A stretch of DNA of 64,000 nucleotides from Polaromonas sp. (GTDB lineage Bacteria > Pseudomonadota > Gammaproteobacteria > Burkholderiales > Burkholderiaceae_C). The stretch covers positions 124,001 through 188,000 of the forward strand of contig NZ_JAQSDN010000044.1 of assembly GCF_029945925.1 (NCBI RefSeq), in the 5' to 3' direction. Under the pieces are notes generated by a model, which saw only the letters and a program-made list of their open reading frames with translations, was not told where the DNA came from and ran no database searches. Shown one piece after another: positions 24,040 to 32,670 of this stretch. How positions within the stretch are numbered: the stretch's first letter is position 1; each line of letters opens with the position of its first letter. The position numbers and the translations under genes are program-made.

Positions 24040-25830
24040 CTATTTCCTCCCATCAGGAGTTTGTTTCGCCTCGCCCTTAAGAGTGACGCGCCCCTTACCT
24101 GGCAGCCATGGCTGAGCAGAAATCGGGAAAAACTTCACCTTTCTGAACTCCTCCATCAGGGCCTCCAATGGAACGTCGGCCGCCCCGTACCCATCCGTTA
24201 CGGTGCCCTCCCCACTGGCGTGACCAAGAATACGCTTGAGATACTTTGTATCGACTCGGGCGCCGGTCATAGCATCCTTCATCGTGTGACGAAATGAGTA
24301 AAGCACTTTTTTTGGATTTTTAATGCCCAAAACATGCCTTTTGTATCGCCCAAAAAATTTGGAGAATGCTCCAGAAAGCTTGCCATGCCAATCATGATTT
24401 AACGAAGGAAACAAGGAGGTCTGGCCTTTGGCTTTCATTGCATCCATAAACCGTAAAAGGCCAAGGTCAATCAGTTCGGTTGCCATGGGCACCTTCCGTA
24501 TGGATTTGTCATTTTTGAGGGTTCGCCATTGCGCCTTAGTCTGGCCATCAGCATTCAGACCCTTTTTCTGAATTCCTTCCTCATCAGCAAACAAATCATC
24601 CTCCTGAGAGGGGCGGTCGATGAGATTGAAATACCACCCATGTACCGGGTCTTCCACCACGTCAGATATCGCAAGGCCAGCAATTTCCTCCGTCCTGGCA
24701 CCCGTGTAATACATAAGTATTGGTATCCAGTAGGACGCCTCTCCGGATTGACCTTGGGAGCGCAATTGCTGATGGTTGAAGATGGATGACGAAAAAATGT
24801 TGTCTAAGTCGGCGTTGTCGAAAGGCAATCGCCGCGCCTGACGCTTATCAAAGCTATTAAGCTTCATTCCAATCGCAAGGTCAGCTGGGTTTGTGGGAAG
24901 CACACCCTTTTTCGTAACCACCCGAAAAAGCGACTTCATCTTGGCCAGTCTTTCATTGACGGTGACGACAGCAAGGCCACGAGCCGACATTTCATCCACG
25001 AACTTTCGCATCAGTTCGGGAGTGACATCGCCAGGGTTATTCACGCCATTGGCTGCGGCCAGTTTTTGCAATTCACGCCACGGCGTCTGAGTCGCAATAG
25101 TGGTGCTTTTGGGCCGATTTTTTACGTAGTCCCTCCACACAGCGAATACCGAATCCCAGCTGGGCTTTTGGACTGACAGCTTGGCATCTTCGCTGGTGCT
25201 AACCTCCTTCGGAGTAGGAGCGGCCGGTGCGACGTCATTAGTTTTCACGACCTGCCCGCCTTGTCGCGCTCGCTGGTGGTCCAAAGAGGTCACAACGGCA
25301 CTCAAGAAGGCCGCCCCGGCCCGCTTGGACTCCTCTGGCGACATTTCGACATCCAGCCCGCAAAGGTGAATAAAACCGTGCATGGCTGGCAAAATTTTGT
25401 CGGAACGCCCTGTGGCAAGCATTCGGCCCAGTTCAGAGCGCTGCTGCTCCAACTGCTCCCCGAGCTCATCGAATTCCGCGTCGTCAAGCCCATCGCTACG
25501 CAGCTGCTCATCGTTAAGCAGAACTTGGCGAACCCAGTGGTCTGCCAACGCCTTCAGTTGCTCGTCGGACAAGGCGTCGAGCTTTTTCCTGGTGTAGAGG
25601 GCCTGCTTTTCCTTCAACGCCTTCCGATGCAGGGCAAATTCGGAATCTATCTGGTTGATTTCGACTTTCAGGCGCTTTTTGGCCTCGCGCAGGTCGGACG
25701 TACGCAGACTGCGAGTGATGTGCGTTGTGCCGGGAGGATACGCCGCTAACAGCGCAGCGGGGATACGGAGACGGCAGTATTTCGTGCCGTTTTTACCGCG
25801 TTCATAGAGGTTTTCTGAGAGTGCTTTCAA
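24040..25830 (-). CDS. Tyrosine recombinase (site-specific integrase)
   Basis: 596 residues. N-terminal residues 1-60 (KYCRLRIPAALLAAYPPGTTHITRSLRTSDLREAKKRL) are a DUF6538-type arm-binding domain, followed by a core-binding helical domain (~230-340) and the catalytic domain with YTGARTEEIAGL (first Arg), YSFRHTMKD (His-x-x-Arg region), ILGHASGEGTVTDGYGAADV (His and the nucleophilic Tyr). All parts are present, so it should be active. Its promoter end faces the 3' end of tRNA-His, 114 bp away, the standard position for an integrase of an element inserted in that tRNA. Confidence 0.92.
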   Translation of the reverse strand: MKALSENLYERGKNGTKYCRLRIPAALLAAYPPGTTHITRSLRTSDLREAKKRLKVEINQIDSEFALHRKALKEKQALYTRKKLDALSDEQLKALADHWVRQVLLNDEQLRSDGLDDAEFDELGEQLEQQRSELGRMLATGRSDKILPAMHGFIHLCGLDVEMSPEESKRAGAAFLSAVVTSLDHQRARQGGQVVKTNDVAPAAPTPKEVSTSEDAKLSVQKPSWDSVFAVWRDYVKNRPKSTTIATQTPWRELQKLAAANGVNNPGDVTPELMRKFVDEMSARGLAVVTVNERLAKMKSLFRVVTKKGVLPTNPADLAIGMKLNSFDKRQARRLPFDNADLDNIFSSSIFNHQQLRSQGQSGEASYWIPILMYYTGARTEEIAGLAISDVVEDPVHGWYFNLIDRPSQEDDLFADEEGIQKKGLNADGQTKAQWRTLKNDKSIRKVPMATELIDLGLLRFMDAMKAKGQTSLFPSLNHDWHGKLSGAFSKFFGRYKRHVLGIKNPKKVLYSFRHTMKDAMTGARVDTKYLKRILGHASGEGTVTDGYGAADVPLEALMEEFRKVKFFPISAQPWLPGKGRVTLKGEAKQTPDGRK

Positions 25831-25896
25831 GGTCCTGCTCCACGTAGTTGTGTGACAGGCCGTGTAACAACCAGACTTTATATCTGGCCATAAGTG

Positions 25897-25918
25897 GTTG
25901 ATTTACAAGGAAATCAAC
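25897..25918. promoter_or_regulatory. Inverted repeat between integrase and tRNA-His
   Basis: GTTGATTT (25897-25904), six bases, AAATCAAC (25911-25918): a perfect 8-bp dyad. A smaller dyad CCAGA...TCTGG lies at 25871-25887. They may be integrase arm sites, an operator for the integrase, or part of the attachment region. Confidence 0.45.
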
Positions 25919-25943
25919 GACTTACAAAGACTCTTGGGGTGAT

Positions 25944-26019
25944 TGGGGTGGCTGATGGGGCTCGAACCCACGACAACAGGAATCACAATCCTGGACTCTA
26001 CCAACTGAGCTACAGCCAC
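25944..26019 (-). tRNA. tRNA-His (GTG)
   Basis: Reading the minus strand: acceptor GTGGCTG pairs with CAGCCAC, discriminator C, encoded CCA; the D arm AGCTCAGTTGGTAGAG, anticodon loop TTGTGAT (anticodon GTG) and T arm GTGGGTTCGAGCCCC are all present. A genomic G precedes position 1, as needed for tRNA-His identity. Its 3' end faces the island integrase and is the probable attachment site. Confidence 0.95.
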
Positions 26020-26074
26020 CGAAGCCTCACATTATAGCGGGAACTGCGGGCCTTATGCGCCGTGGCGCGCTGCT

Positions 26075-27985
26075 TTATGCGCCGGCTTTCTGTTCGGCGG
26101 GCTTTGCCACCTTGATGTCGGCCTTGAAACGCTCTTTCAGGATGTTGTAGTACGCAAGGCTTTCCGCGGAAGTCCACCACTGGGTGTACTGGGCCTGGTC
26201 CTGCAGAGCGATATCGGCGGCCTGTGCCGGGCGCGGCAGCACCTTGAGCACCCGGACAATGGCGTAACCCTGTGCGCCCAGGTCCACGCCCACCAGAGCA
26301 GGCCCGGCACCCGCGTCTGCGCTGAGCGCGGCGCTGACAACCGACGCGGGCAACTGCTGCGTCTGGTCGCGCGAGATCACCAGCGCCGTCGGGAAGGTGG
26401 CGGCGGCAGGGCTGGCTTTCCAGGCTGCGAGTTTTTCGGCGCCTTCCTTGCGGGCCATCTCGGCGCCGCGCTGCTGCTGCAGGCGTGCACGAACGCGGTC
26501 CTTGACCTCTGCGAGCGGCAGTGTCCGGGCCGGGGTGTACTGGGTGATGCGGCCCGACACCAGCAGGCTGGGGCCCGCTTCAAGGGCTTCGGTGTTGCGC
26601 TTTTTTTCCACCGAATCGGGCGAGAACAGCGCCGTCAGGAACTTCGGGTTGGCCAGCACGCCGGTGGCGCCCGCCACGGGGGTACGTGTCAGCTTGGCGG
26701 CTGCCCTGACCTCGAGCTTGAGCCGCTCGGCGATCGGGCGCAGGGTGTCGGACTGTTCGTACACCGCGTTGCTGAAGGTTTCTGCCGTTTCGGCAAATTT
26801 CTTCTGCGCCAGTTGCTGCCTGAGTTCCGCTTCCAGCGCGGGTTTCATCTCGTCGTAGGTCTTCTGTTTGGGGACCTTGACGTCGGTCAGCTTGATGATG
26901 TGGTAGCCGAACTCGGTTTCCACCACCTCGCTGATGTCGCCCTTCTTCATCGCAAACGCGGCATCGGCGAAAGGCTTGACCATGGCGTTGCGGGCAAAGA
27001 AGTCCAGGTCGCCGCCTGCTGCGGCGGAGCCGGTGTCCTGTGAATTTTTACGGGCCAGCTCGGCAAACGTGTCCGGCGCTTTCCTGGCGGCTGCAAGCAG
27101 TTGCTCTGCTTTCGCCTTGGCTTTTTCGCGGTCGGCCGCAGGTGCGGAGGCTGGCGCTTCGATCAGGATGTGGCTGGCGCGGCGCTCTTCATTGCCTGCG
27201 AGTTGTGGCGCGTTCTGTTCGAAATAGGTCTTCAGGTCCGCCTCATTGACCGTGATGCCTTTTTTCACGGCGTCCAGATCAAGCACCACGTATTCAATGC
27301 TGGCTTCTTCAGGTGCCTGGAACAAGGCCTGGTTGTCCTTGTAGAACTGTTCCAGTTCCGCATCGCTGGGGTTGACCCTGGCGGCATAGTCGGCCGTATT
27401 GAAACGCGCCACCTGCGCCTCGCGCTTCTCGAAGAAGGCGTTGAGTGAAACGTCCGCCACGGCCTTCGAGGCAAAGCCTGTGCCGGAGACACCCAGCATG
27501 ACCTGCCGGGAGGCCAGGTCGGCGCGCAGGCCCGCTTCGTACTGCTCCGGCGCCATGCCCGTTTGCGCGATGAAGCCCGCGCGGTCAAACTTGCCGTCCG
27601 GCAGCCTGAATGCGGCGATGGCCTTGTCTTCGGCATACAGCCTCTGCAATTTCTGGTCCGCAACCACCAGGCCGCTTTTCGCAGCCGCAGCCGCCAGCAC
27701 GCGGTCGCGCACCAGGCGTTCCAGCGTGCCGTAACGCGCTTCAGGCGAGTCCAGCAGCTTGACATCCAGCGTCGGCATCGATGCGCTGAGGCGGCTCACC
27801 TCGTTCTGGTGCGCCGCATCCCATTCGGGCTGCGTGATGTCCTTGCCGTCAACGACGGCAACAACGCCGCCAGCGTCACCGGAGGGGCCGTTGTTGTTCA
27901 TGCCGACCAATATGAAGGACGGAACAATCAGCAAAAACAGCAATGCCATCGTGACCTTGGTGTGCTTGCGAATGAAATCAAACAT
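26075..27985 (-). CDS. ppiD: PpiD, membrane-anchored periplasmic folding factor
   Basis: 636 residues, the usual PpiD length. One N-terminal membrane anchor (TMALLFLLIVPSFILVGM, residues ~12-29), a SurA-type N-domain, a central parvulin domain (ASHILIEAP...GDLDFFARNAMVKPFADAAFAMKKGDISEVVETEFGYHIIKL, residues ~265-365) and a long C-terminal region. It helps newly exported proteins fold at the Sec translocon exit. Core gene at the right border of the island; tRNA-His lies 55 bp downstream. Confidence 0.93.
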   Translation of the reverse strand: MFDFIRKHTKVTMALLFLLIVPSFILVGMNNNGPSGDAGGVVAVVDGKDITQPEWDAAHQNEVSRLSASMPTLDVKLLDSPEARYGTLERLVRDRVLAAAAAKSGLVVADQKLQRLYAEDKAIAAFRLPDGKFDRAGFIAQTGMAPEQYEAGLRADLASRQVMLGVSGTGFASKAVADVSLNAFFEKREAQVARFNTADYAARVNPSDAELEQFYKDNQALFQAPEEASIEYVVLDLDAVKKGITVNEADLKTYFEQNAPQLAGNEERRASHILIEAPASAPAADREKAKAKAEQLLAAARKAPDTFAELARKNSQDTGSAAAGGDLDFFARNAMVKPFADAAFAMKKGDISEVVETEFGYHIIKLTDVKVPKQKTYDEMKPALEAELRQQLAQKKFAETAETFSNAVYEQSDTLRPIAERLKLEVRAAAKLTRTPVAGATGVLANPKFLTALFSPDSVEKKRNTEALEAGPSLLVSGRITQYTPARTLPLAEVKDRVRARLQQQRGAEMARKEGAEKLAAWKASPAAATFPTALVISRDQTQQLPASVVSAALSADAGAGPALVGVDLGAQGYAIVRVLKVLPRPAQAADIALQDQAQYTQWWTSAESLAYYNILKERFKADIKVAKPAEQKAGA

Positions 27986-28044
27986 CTCGAATTTCCTGTG
28001 TGGCTGTCAATCGGCCATTTAAAACTTGCGTCAAGCCATCAATG

Positions 28045-28072
28045 AAAAAGGCGAACATCTGTTCGCCTTTTT
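28045..28072 (-). terminator. Intrinsic terminator between tRNA-Val and ppiD
   Basis: AAAAAGGCGAAC, 4-base loop, GTTCGCCTTTTT: a 12-bp perfect stem with A/T ends, symmetric for both strands. It follows tRNA-Val by 11 bases on the minus strand. Confidence 0.85.
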
Positions 28073-28082
28073 GTCCAGTCGG

Positions 28083-28158
28083 TGGTGGGTGCTGACGGGC
28101 TCGAACCGCCGACCTACGCCGTGTAAGGGCGCTGCTCTACCAACTGAGCTAAGCACCC
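28083..28158 (-). tRNA. tRNA-Val (TAC)
   Basis: Minus strand: acceptor GGGTGCT pairs with AGCACCC, then A and encoded CCA; D arm TAGCTCAGTTGGTAGAGC, anticodon loop CTTACAC (anticodon TAC), T arm GGCGGTTCGAGCCCGTC. Complete and canonical. Confidence 0.95.
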
Positions 28159-28183
28159 CACCTCAACTTTTACTTCATGCCCA

Positions 28184-28456
28184 TCAGTTCAGGGCGTCCT
28201 TGAGCGCTTTGCCTGGACGGAACTTGGGCACCTTGGCTGCCTTGATTTTAATCGCATCGCCGGTACGCGGGTTGCGGCCGGTGCGGGCAGCACGTTTGCC
28301 CACTGCAAAAGTGCCAAAACCCACCAGAGACACAGAGCCTCCTTTTTTCAGGGTTGATTTGACAGCGCCAATGGTTGACTCCAGCGCGCGCGTTGCGGCA
28401 GCTTTGGAAATGTCAGCGTTCTTGGCAATGTGCTCGATCAGTTCAGTCTTGTTCAC
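28184..28456 (-). CDS. hupB: HU-beta-type nucleoid protein
   Basis: 90 residues from a GTG at 28456 with GAGGGG upstream: [26 protein letters not shown]..., the beta-arm signature [21 protein letters not shown] and C-terminal [16 protein letters not shown]. This is a complete HU homodimer subunit that bends and compacts DNA. A longer reading upstream of the GTG has no family support. The order ppiD, tRNA-Val, hupB is common in Burkholderiales. Confidence 0.93.
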   Translation of the reverse strand: MNKTELIEHIAKNADISKAAATRALESTIGAVKSTLKKGGSVSLVGFGTFAVGKRAARTGRNPRTGDAIKIKAAKVPKFRPGKALKDALN

Positions 28457-28723
28457 AAGGAGCCCCTCGTTGTTAAAAGTTAATCTGGTTGTCTCTTGGA
28501 TATCTCCCCTGGACACCTGTCACAAAGATGGCAGCGGGAGGCGGCATGTGCAGATCGTCTGCTGATTCCAATTAGAGCCATGGACTCCCATCGTGTCAAT
28601 ACAACATCAGATTTTTACAACGTGCGGTGGCGGATTCTAGCCTTATTTTTCACGCTTTCACGCCCTATTCGTAAGCACGCCCTGCATTTCAGGGGCAGCC
28701 TGTCACAGACTGCACAGCGCGCT

Positions 28724-29824
28724 TCAAGCCAGCGCCGCCGCAATGGCCTTGCCCACATCGGCCGTGTTGGCCGTGCCTCCCAGGTCAGGTGTGCGCGGCG
28801 CACCACTGTGGGGAGCCAGAACTTTTTCAATCGCAGCAAGCACCGCATCATGCGCATCCTTGTGCCCCAGGAACTCCAGCATCATGGCACCGCACCAGAT
28901 CTGCCCGATCGGGTTCGCGATGGCGCGGCCCGCAATGTCCGGCGCCGATCCGTGCACCGGTTCGAACAGCGAAGGAAACTTCCGCTCGGGATTGAGGTTG
29001 GCACTGGGAGCGATGCCGATGGTGCCGGTGCAGGCCGGGCCGAGGTCGCTCAGGATGTCGCCGAACAGATTGCTGGCAACCACCACATCGAAAAAATCGG
29101 GACGCTGGACAAAATGCGCCGTCAGGATGTCGATGTGGAACTTGTCGAGCTGGATGCCCGGATAACCCTTGGCCATTTCGACGACACGTTCATCCCAATA
29201 AGGCATGGAAATGGAAATGCCGTTGGACTTTGTTGCGCTGGTGAGGTGTTTCTTCGGACGCGATTGCGCCAGTTCGAAGGCGAACTTGAGCACGCGGTCC
29301 ACGCCGATGCGCGTGAACACCGACTCCTGCAGCACAAACTCACGGTCCGTTCCGGGGAAGGCCTTGCCGCCAATGCTCGAGTACTCGCCTTCGGTGTTTT
29401 CGCGCACGATGTAAAAATCAATTTCACCGGGAGCGCGGGCAGAGCCATCGCGCCGCACCACGGGAGCGATGATGCCGGGCATCAGGCGCGCGGGCCGCAG
29501 GTTGATGTACTGGTCGAACTCGCGGCGGAACAGCAGCAGCGATCCCCACAGGGACACGTGGTCGGCAATCTTGTCGGGCCAGCCCACCGCGCCGAAATAA
29601 ATCGCATCATGTCCGCCGATCTGGTCTTTCCAGTCGTCAGGCAGCATCTTGCCGTGTTTCTCGAAGTAGTCCCAGCTCGAAAAATCAAAATGATCAAATT
29701 GCAGGTCGATGCCGAATTTGACCGCAGCGGCCTCCATCACGCGAATGCCTTCGGGCATCACTTCCTTGCCAATGCCGTCGCCGGCGATGACGGCAATTCT
29801 TTTCTTTCCGGTGTTCTTGCTCAT
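28724..29824 (-). CDS. ttuC: Tartrate/D-malate dehydrogenase (isopropylmalate dehydrogenase family)
   Basis: 366 residues of the NAD-dependent beta-decarboxylating dehydrogenase family. Seen: IAVIAGDGIGKEVMPEG at the N-terminus, INLRPARLMPGI substrate-side loop, FYIVRENTEGEYS, and FDVVVASNLFGDILSD with the metal-binding aspartates, then EPVHGSAPDIAG. The FYIVRENTEGEYS and TSATKSNGI pattern fits tartrate dehydrogenase/D-malate dehydrogenase (TtuC/DmlA) rather than LeuB. It would oxidise tartrate or D-malate in the cytoplasm. The hydrolase gene ends 19 bp upstream, so they are probably co-transcribed. Confidence 0.88.
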   Translation of the reverse strand: MSKNTGKKRIAVIAGDGIGKEVMPEGIRVMEAAAVKFGIDLQFDHFDFSSWDYFEKHGKMLPDDWKDQIGGHDAIYFGAVGWPDKIADHVSLWGSLLLFRREFDQYINLRPARLMPGIIAPVVRRDGSARAPGEIDFYIVRENTEGEYSSIGGKAFPGTDREFVLQESVFTRIGVDRVLKFAFELAQSRPKKHLTSATKSNGISISMPYWDERVVEMAKGYPGIQLDKFHIDILTAHFVQRPDFFDVVVASNLFGDILSDLGPACTGTIGIAPSANLNPERKFPSLFEPVHGSAPDIAGRAIANPIGQIWCGAMMLEFLGHKDAHDAVLAAIEKVLAPHSGAPRTPDLGGTANTADVGKAIAAALA

Positions 29825-29842
29825 GTTTGTCTTCCTTGGGGT

Positions 29843-30721
29843 TCAGGGTTTGAAAAAATTCAGGGCTTGCGCCAGCAGCAGTGCCGGCGCCTCTTCGGCA
29901 ATGTAATGCCCACAGGGCAGGCTCAGGCCCGAGACGTCAACGGCCCGCTCGCGCCAGAGGCGCATCACGTCGAAACACTGGCCAACCGCGCCATGCTCGC
30001 CCCAGAGGACATGCAAGGGCTGCGTCAGCCGTTTTGCCGCGGCCACGTCGGCACGGTCGTGCACCAGATCCACCGTGGCTGACGCGCGGTAGTCCCCGCA
30101 AATACTCTCCGCCGTGCCGGGAATCTGCACACAGCGCTCGTACTCGGCAAGTGCGGCCGGCGCAAAGGCGGCCAGGCCGGCATGGCGCTTGCCCATCACG
30201 CTGCGCAGGTAGCGTACAGGGCCGGATTCAATCAGGGCTTCGGGCAGAGGCGGCGGCTGGATCAGGAAAAACCAGTGCCAGTAGGCACGCGCAAAAGCCT
30301 CCGAAGTGTTTTCGTACATGGCCAGCGTGGGCGCGATGTCGAGCAGCATCAGGCGCTGCACTGCCGCGGGGTGATCGGCGGCCATCCGGTGCGCCACGCG
30401 CGCACCGCGGTCGTGGGCCAGCACCTGGAACGTGTCGAAGCCGTGGTGCTGCATCACCGCCAGCGCGTCCCGCGCCATTTCGCGCTTCGAATAAACCAGG
30501 TGCCCGGGGTCCGCAGCCGGACGGCCGGAATCGCCATAACCGCGCAGGTCCATCATGACCACCGTGAAGTGCCTGGCGAGCGCGGGGGCCACCGCGTGCC
30601 ACATCACGTGGGTCTGCGGGTGGCCATGCAGCAGCAACAGCGGTGCGCCCTGCCCGCCCTTGCGGCCATGCAGGGCGACCGCCCCGCGGCTGGCTTCGAA
30701 GGTCTCGAATGCTTCAAACAT
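29843..30721 (-). CDS. Alpha/beta hydrolase, haloacetate-dehalogenase-like
   Basis: 292 residues of the alpha/beta-hydrolase fold. LLLLHGHPQTHVMWH gives the oxyanion region, DLRGYGDSGRP the strand-4 turn, and VLAHDRGARVAHRMA the nucleophile elbow in which the nucleophile is aspartate (HDRGAR), the hallmark of fluoroacetate/haloacetate dehalogenases and epoxide hydrolases. WHWFFL in the cap and a late GHYIAEEAP histidine agree with the dehalogenase group. Substrate not provable from sequence. Divergent from the LysR gene and upstream of the tartrate dehydrogenase. Confidence 0.8.
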   Translation of the reverse strand: MFEAFETFEASRGAVALHGRKGGQGAPLLLLHGHPQTHVMWHAVAPALARHFTVVMMDLRGYGDSGRPAADPGHLVYSKREMARDALAVMQHHGFDTFQVLAHDRGARVAHRMAADHPAAVQRLMLLDIAPTLAMYENTSEAFARAYWHWFFLIQPPPLPEALIESGPVRYLRSVMGKRHAGLAAFAPAALAEYERCVQIPGTAESICGDYRASATVDLVHDRADVAAAKRLTQPLHVLWGEHGAVGQCFDVMRLWRERAVDVSGLSLPCGHYIAEEAPALLLAQALNFFKP

Positions 30722-30766
30722 GCAGCGATTGTGATTGCCAGACCCCCTTGAATCAAGAAATAATAT

Positions 30767-30783
30767 GAGAATTGATTATTCTC
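30767..30783. promoter_or_regulatory. LysR-type operator dyad
   Basis: GAGAAT-tgatt-ATTCTC is a perfect inverted repeat in the 65-bp divergent region, with the T-N11-A character of LysR boxes. It lies right before the LysR gene and within reach of the hydrolase promoter. Confidence 0.6.
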
Positions 30784-30786
30784 TAG

Positions 30787-31749
30787 ATGGAAATGATGGA
30801 ACGTGCCGACCTGGCCCTGGTGGTGGCAATTCAACGGCATGGCAGCCTCGTGGCCACCGCCGAGGCGCTGCAGATGGCGCCTTCTGCCGTGACCAAACGC
30901 CTGGCCCAGCTGGAGGCCGAACTCGGCCTGCTGCTGTTTCAGCGCACCACCCGGCGGGTGGCCCCCACCCTCGAAGGCGAGTTGCTCTGCGAACGTGCGC
31001 GCCTGATGCTGGACCAGTTCGATGCGCTCGAGCAGTCCCTGCAGGAACGCAAGTCGGAAGCCGCGGGCCTGATCCGCCTGGCGGCGACCTTCGGCTTCGG
31101 CCGCATCTGGCTGGGGCCGGTGCTGGCCGAATTCCAGGCCAGGCACCCGGCCATCCAGATCCAGCTGCAGCTTTATGAACAGCTGCCCGACCTGGCCGCG
31201 GAAGGGTTTGACGGCGCCGTGTGGCTCTGGTCACCCCGGCCGCAACGCGCGAGCGAGTGGACGGCACGCAAGCTGGCCAGCAACCAGCGGGTGGTCGTGG
31301 CTGCCCCGACCTATGTCCGCCAGCACGGCAAACCCGCCACACCGGCGGAACTGGCCGGGCACAACTGCCTGATCGCGCGGGAGAATGATCGCCGGTTCGA
31401 CATCTGGCGCCTGCAGACCGTGCGCGGCCCGCGCAGAAAATCCGTTGCTGCAGCGCAGGCGCCCACCGATCAGCGGGTTCGCGTGCAGGGCACCCTGTCC
31501 TCCAACTCGGGCGAGCTGGTGCGCGACTGGTGTTTGCAGGGTCGCGGCGTGATGCTCCGCAGCCTGTGGGACGTGCAGGCCCAGCTCGACTCGGGCAAGC
31601 TGGTGCGGCTGTTGCCGCAGTATGCGATGCTGGACGCCGACATCCAGTGGCTGGCGCCCTTCCGCCCGCAGACACCGAAGCGGGTGCGTTTGCTGATTGA
31701 CTGCCTGGTGGAAAAATTCAGGCACGAACCCTGGCGCCTGCCGGCCTGA
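30787..31749 (+). CDS. LysR-family transcriptional regulator
   Basis: 320 residues. N-terminal winged helix (LALVVAIQRHGSLVATAEALQMAPSAVTKRLAQLEAELGLLLFQRTTRRVAPTLEGE, residues ~9-65), then a periplasmic-binding-like effector domain to the C-terminus, both complete. ATG at 30787; ATG 30793 or 30796 are alternatives. Divergent from the haloacetate-dehalogenase-like hydrolase with an operator between, so it probably controls that gene and the following tartrate dehydrogenase in response to their substrate. Confidence 0.88.
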   Translation: MEMMERADLALVVAIQRHGSLVATAEALQMAPSAVTKRLAQLEAELGLLLFQRTTRRVAPTLEGELLCERARLMLDQFDALEQSLQERKSEAAGLIRLAATFGFGRIWLGPVLAEFQARHPAIQIQLQLYEQLPDLAAEGFDGAVWLWSPRPQRASEWTARKLASNQRVVVAAPTYVRQHGKPATPAELAGHNCLIARENDRRFDIWRLQTVRGPRRKSVAAAQAPTDQRVRVQGTLSSNSGELVRDWCLQGRGVMLRSLWDVQAQLDSGKLVRLLPQYAMLDADIQWLAPFRPQTPKRVRLLIDCLVEKFRHEPWRLPA

Positions 31750-31761
31750 TCCCGCAGAGCC

Positions 31762-32670
31762 TCAGGCGGCCCGGGTTCCGTTGCGCACCACCAGCCAGAC
31801 CCCAAGCGCCGTCAGCGCCGTCCCCAGCACCGTGACCACGGTGATGGACTCGCCAAACAGCAACCAGGCCATCAACGCGGTGGTGGGCGGCACCAGGTAC
31901 AGCAGGCTGGTCACGGCCGTGGCCGCGCCGCGCTGAATCAGCATGTAGAGCAGCGAGCTGCCGCCCAGCGTGAGCGCGAGTACCGACCAGGCCAGCGCTC
32001 CCATGAACTCCGGCGTCAACAGCACAGGCTCTGCCTCGAACCAGGCAAAAGGCAGTGTCACCAGCAGCGCCGCGCCGAGCTGGATGGCGTTGGCACTGCG
32101 CACATCTGCCGCCTGGACAAAACGCTTCTGGTACAGCGTGCCGATGGTGATGCTGAGCAGCGCAAAAACAGCGCACGCCAGGGTGTAGGCGGTCGCCTCG
32201 TTGCCCGCGCCGAACTTGCGCGAGACCACCAGCAGCAGGCCGGCCAGCCCGAGCACCAGGCCCAGCCACTGGCGTGCGCTGACACGGTTGTCGCTCTGGC
32301 TGGCGTCGCCCATGCGCGAGACCCAGACCGCCGTCAACACCGGCTGCAGGCCGACGATCAGTGCCGACAGGCCCGAACCCATGCCGCCCTTGATGGCCGA
32401 CCAGACACCGCCGAGGTAACCCGCGTGAATCAGGATGCCGGTGACACCGAGATGCAGCCACTGCACGCGGCTGCGGGGCCAGGCCACCCGTGCGATGGCG
32501 ATCCAGACCAGGAAGCAGGCCAGCGACAACACATAGCGGATGGCCAGAAAGGTCAGCGGCGGCGCATAAGGCAGGCCGTATTTGGCGACGATGAAGCCGG
32601 TGCTCCAGATCAGCACAAACACGGCAGGCATGGCCCGGATCAGGGCGCTGTTCGAGCCGGACGAACTCAT
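31762..32670 (-). CDS. EamA/DMT-family membrane transporter
   Basis: 302 residues with about ten hydrophobic segments and the duplicated EamA organisation: a first half (FVLIWSTGFIVAKYGLPYAPPLTFLAIRYVLS...) and a second half (LWGALAWSVLALTLGGSSLLYMLIQRGAATAVTSLLYLVPPTTALMAWLLFGE). The LVPPTTALMAWLLFGE helix is highly typical. It probably exports a metabolite or amino acid. It overlaps pgsA by 4 bp and is presumably translated from the same transcript. Confidence 0.85.
   Translation of the reverse strand: MSSSGSNSALIRAMPAVFVLIWSTGFIVAKYGLPYAPPLTFLAIRYVLSLACFLVWIAIARVAWPRSRVQWLHLGVTGILIHAGYLGGVWSAIKGGMGSGLSALIVGLQPVLTAVWVSRMGDASQSDNRVSARQWLGLVLGLAGLLLVVSRKFGAGNEATAYTLACAVFALLSITIGTLYQKRFVQAADVRSANAIQLGAALLVTLPFAWFEAEPVLLTPEFMGALAWSVLALTLGGSSLLYMLIQRGAATAVTSLLYLVPPTTALMAWLLFGESITVVTVLGTALTALGVWLVVRNGTRAA

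Noticed and set aside
1..25900. A second copy of the tRNA-His 3' end marking the other border of the island
   Set aside because: I looked for the GGGGTGGCTGATGGGG core on both strands and did not see it; the border is presumably outside the window.
28496..30082. 528-codon plus-strand frame
   Set aside because: Antisense to the tartrate/malate dehydrogenase gene; no motif.
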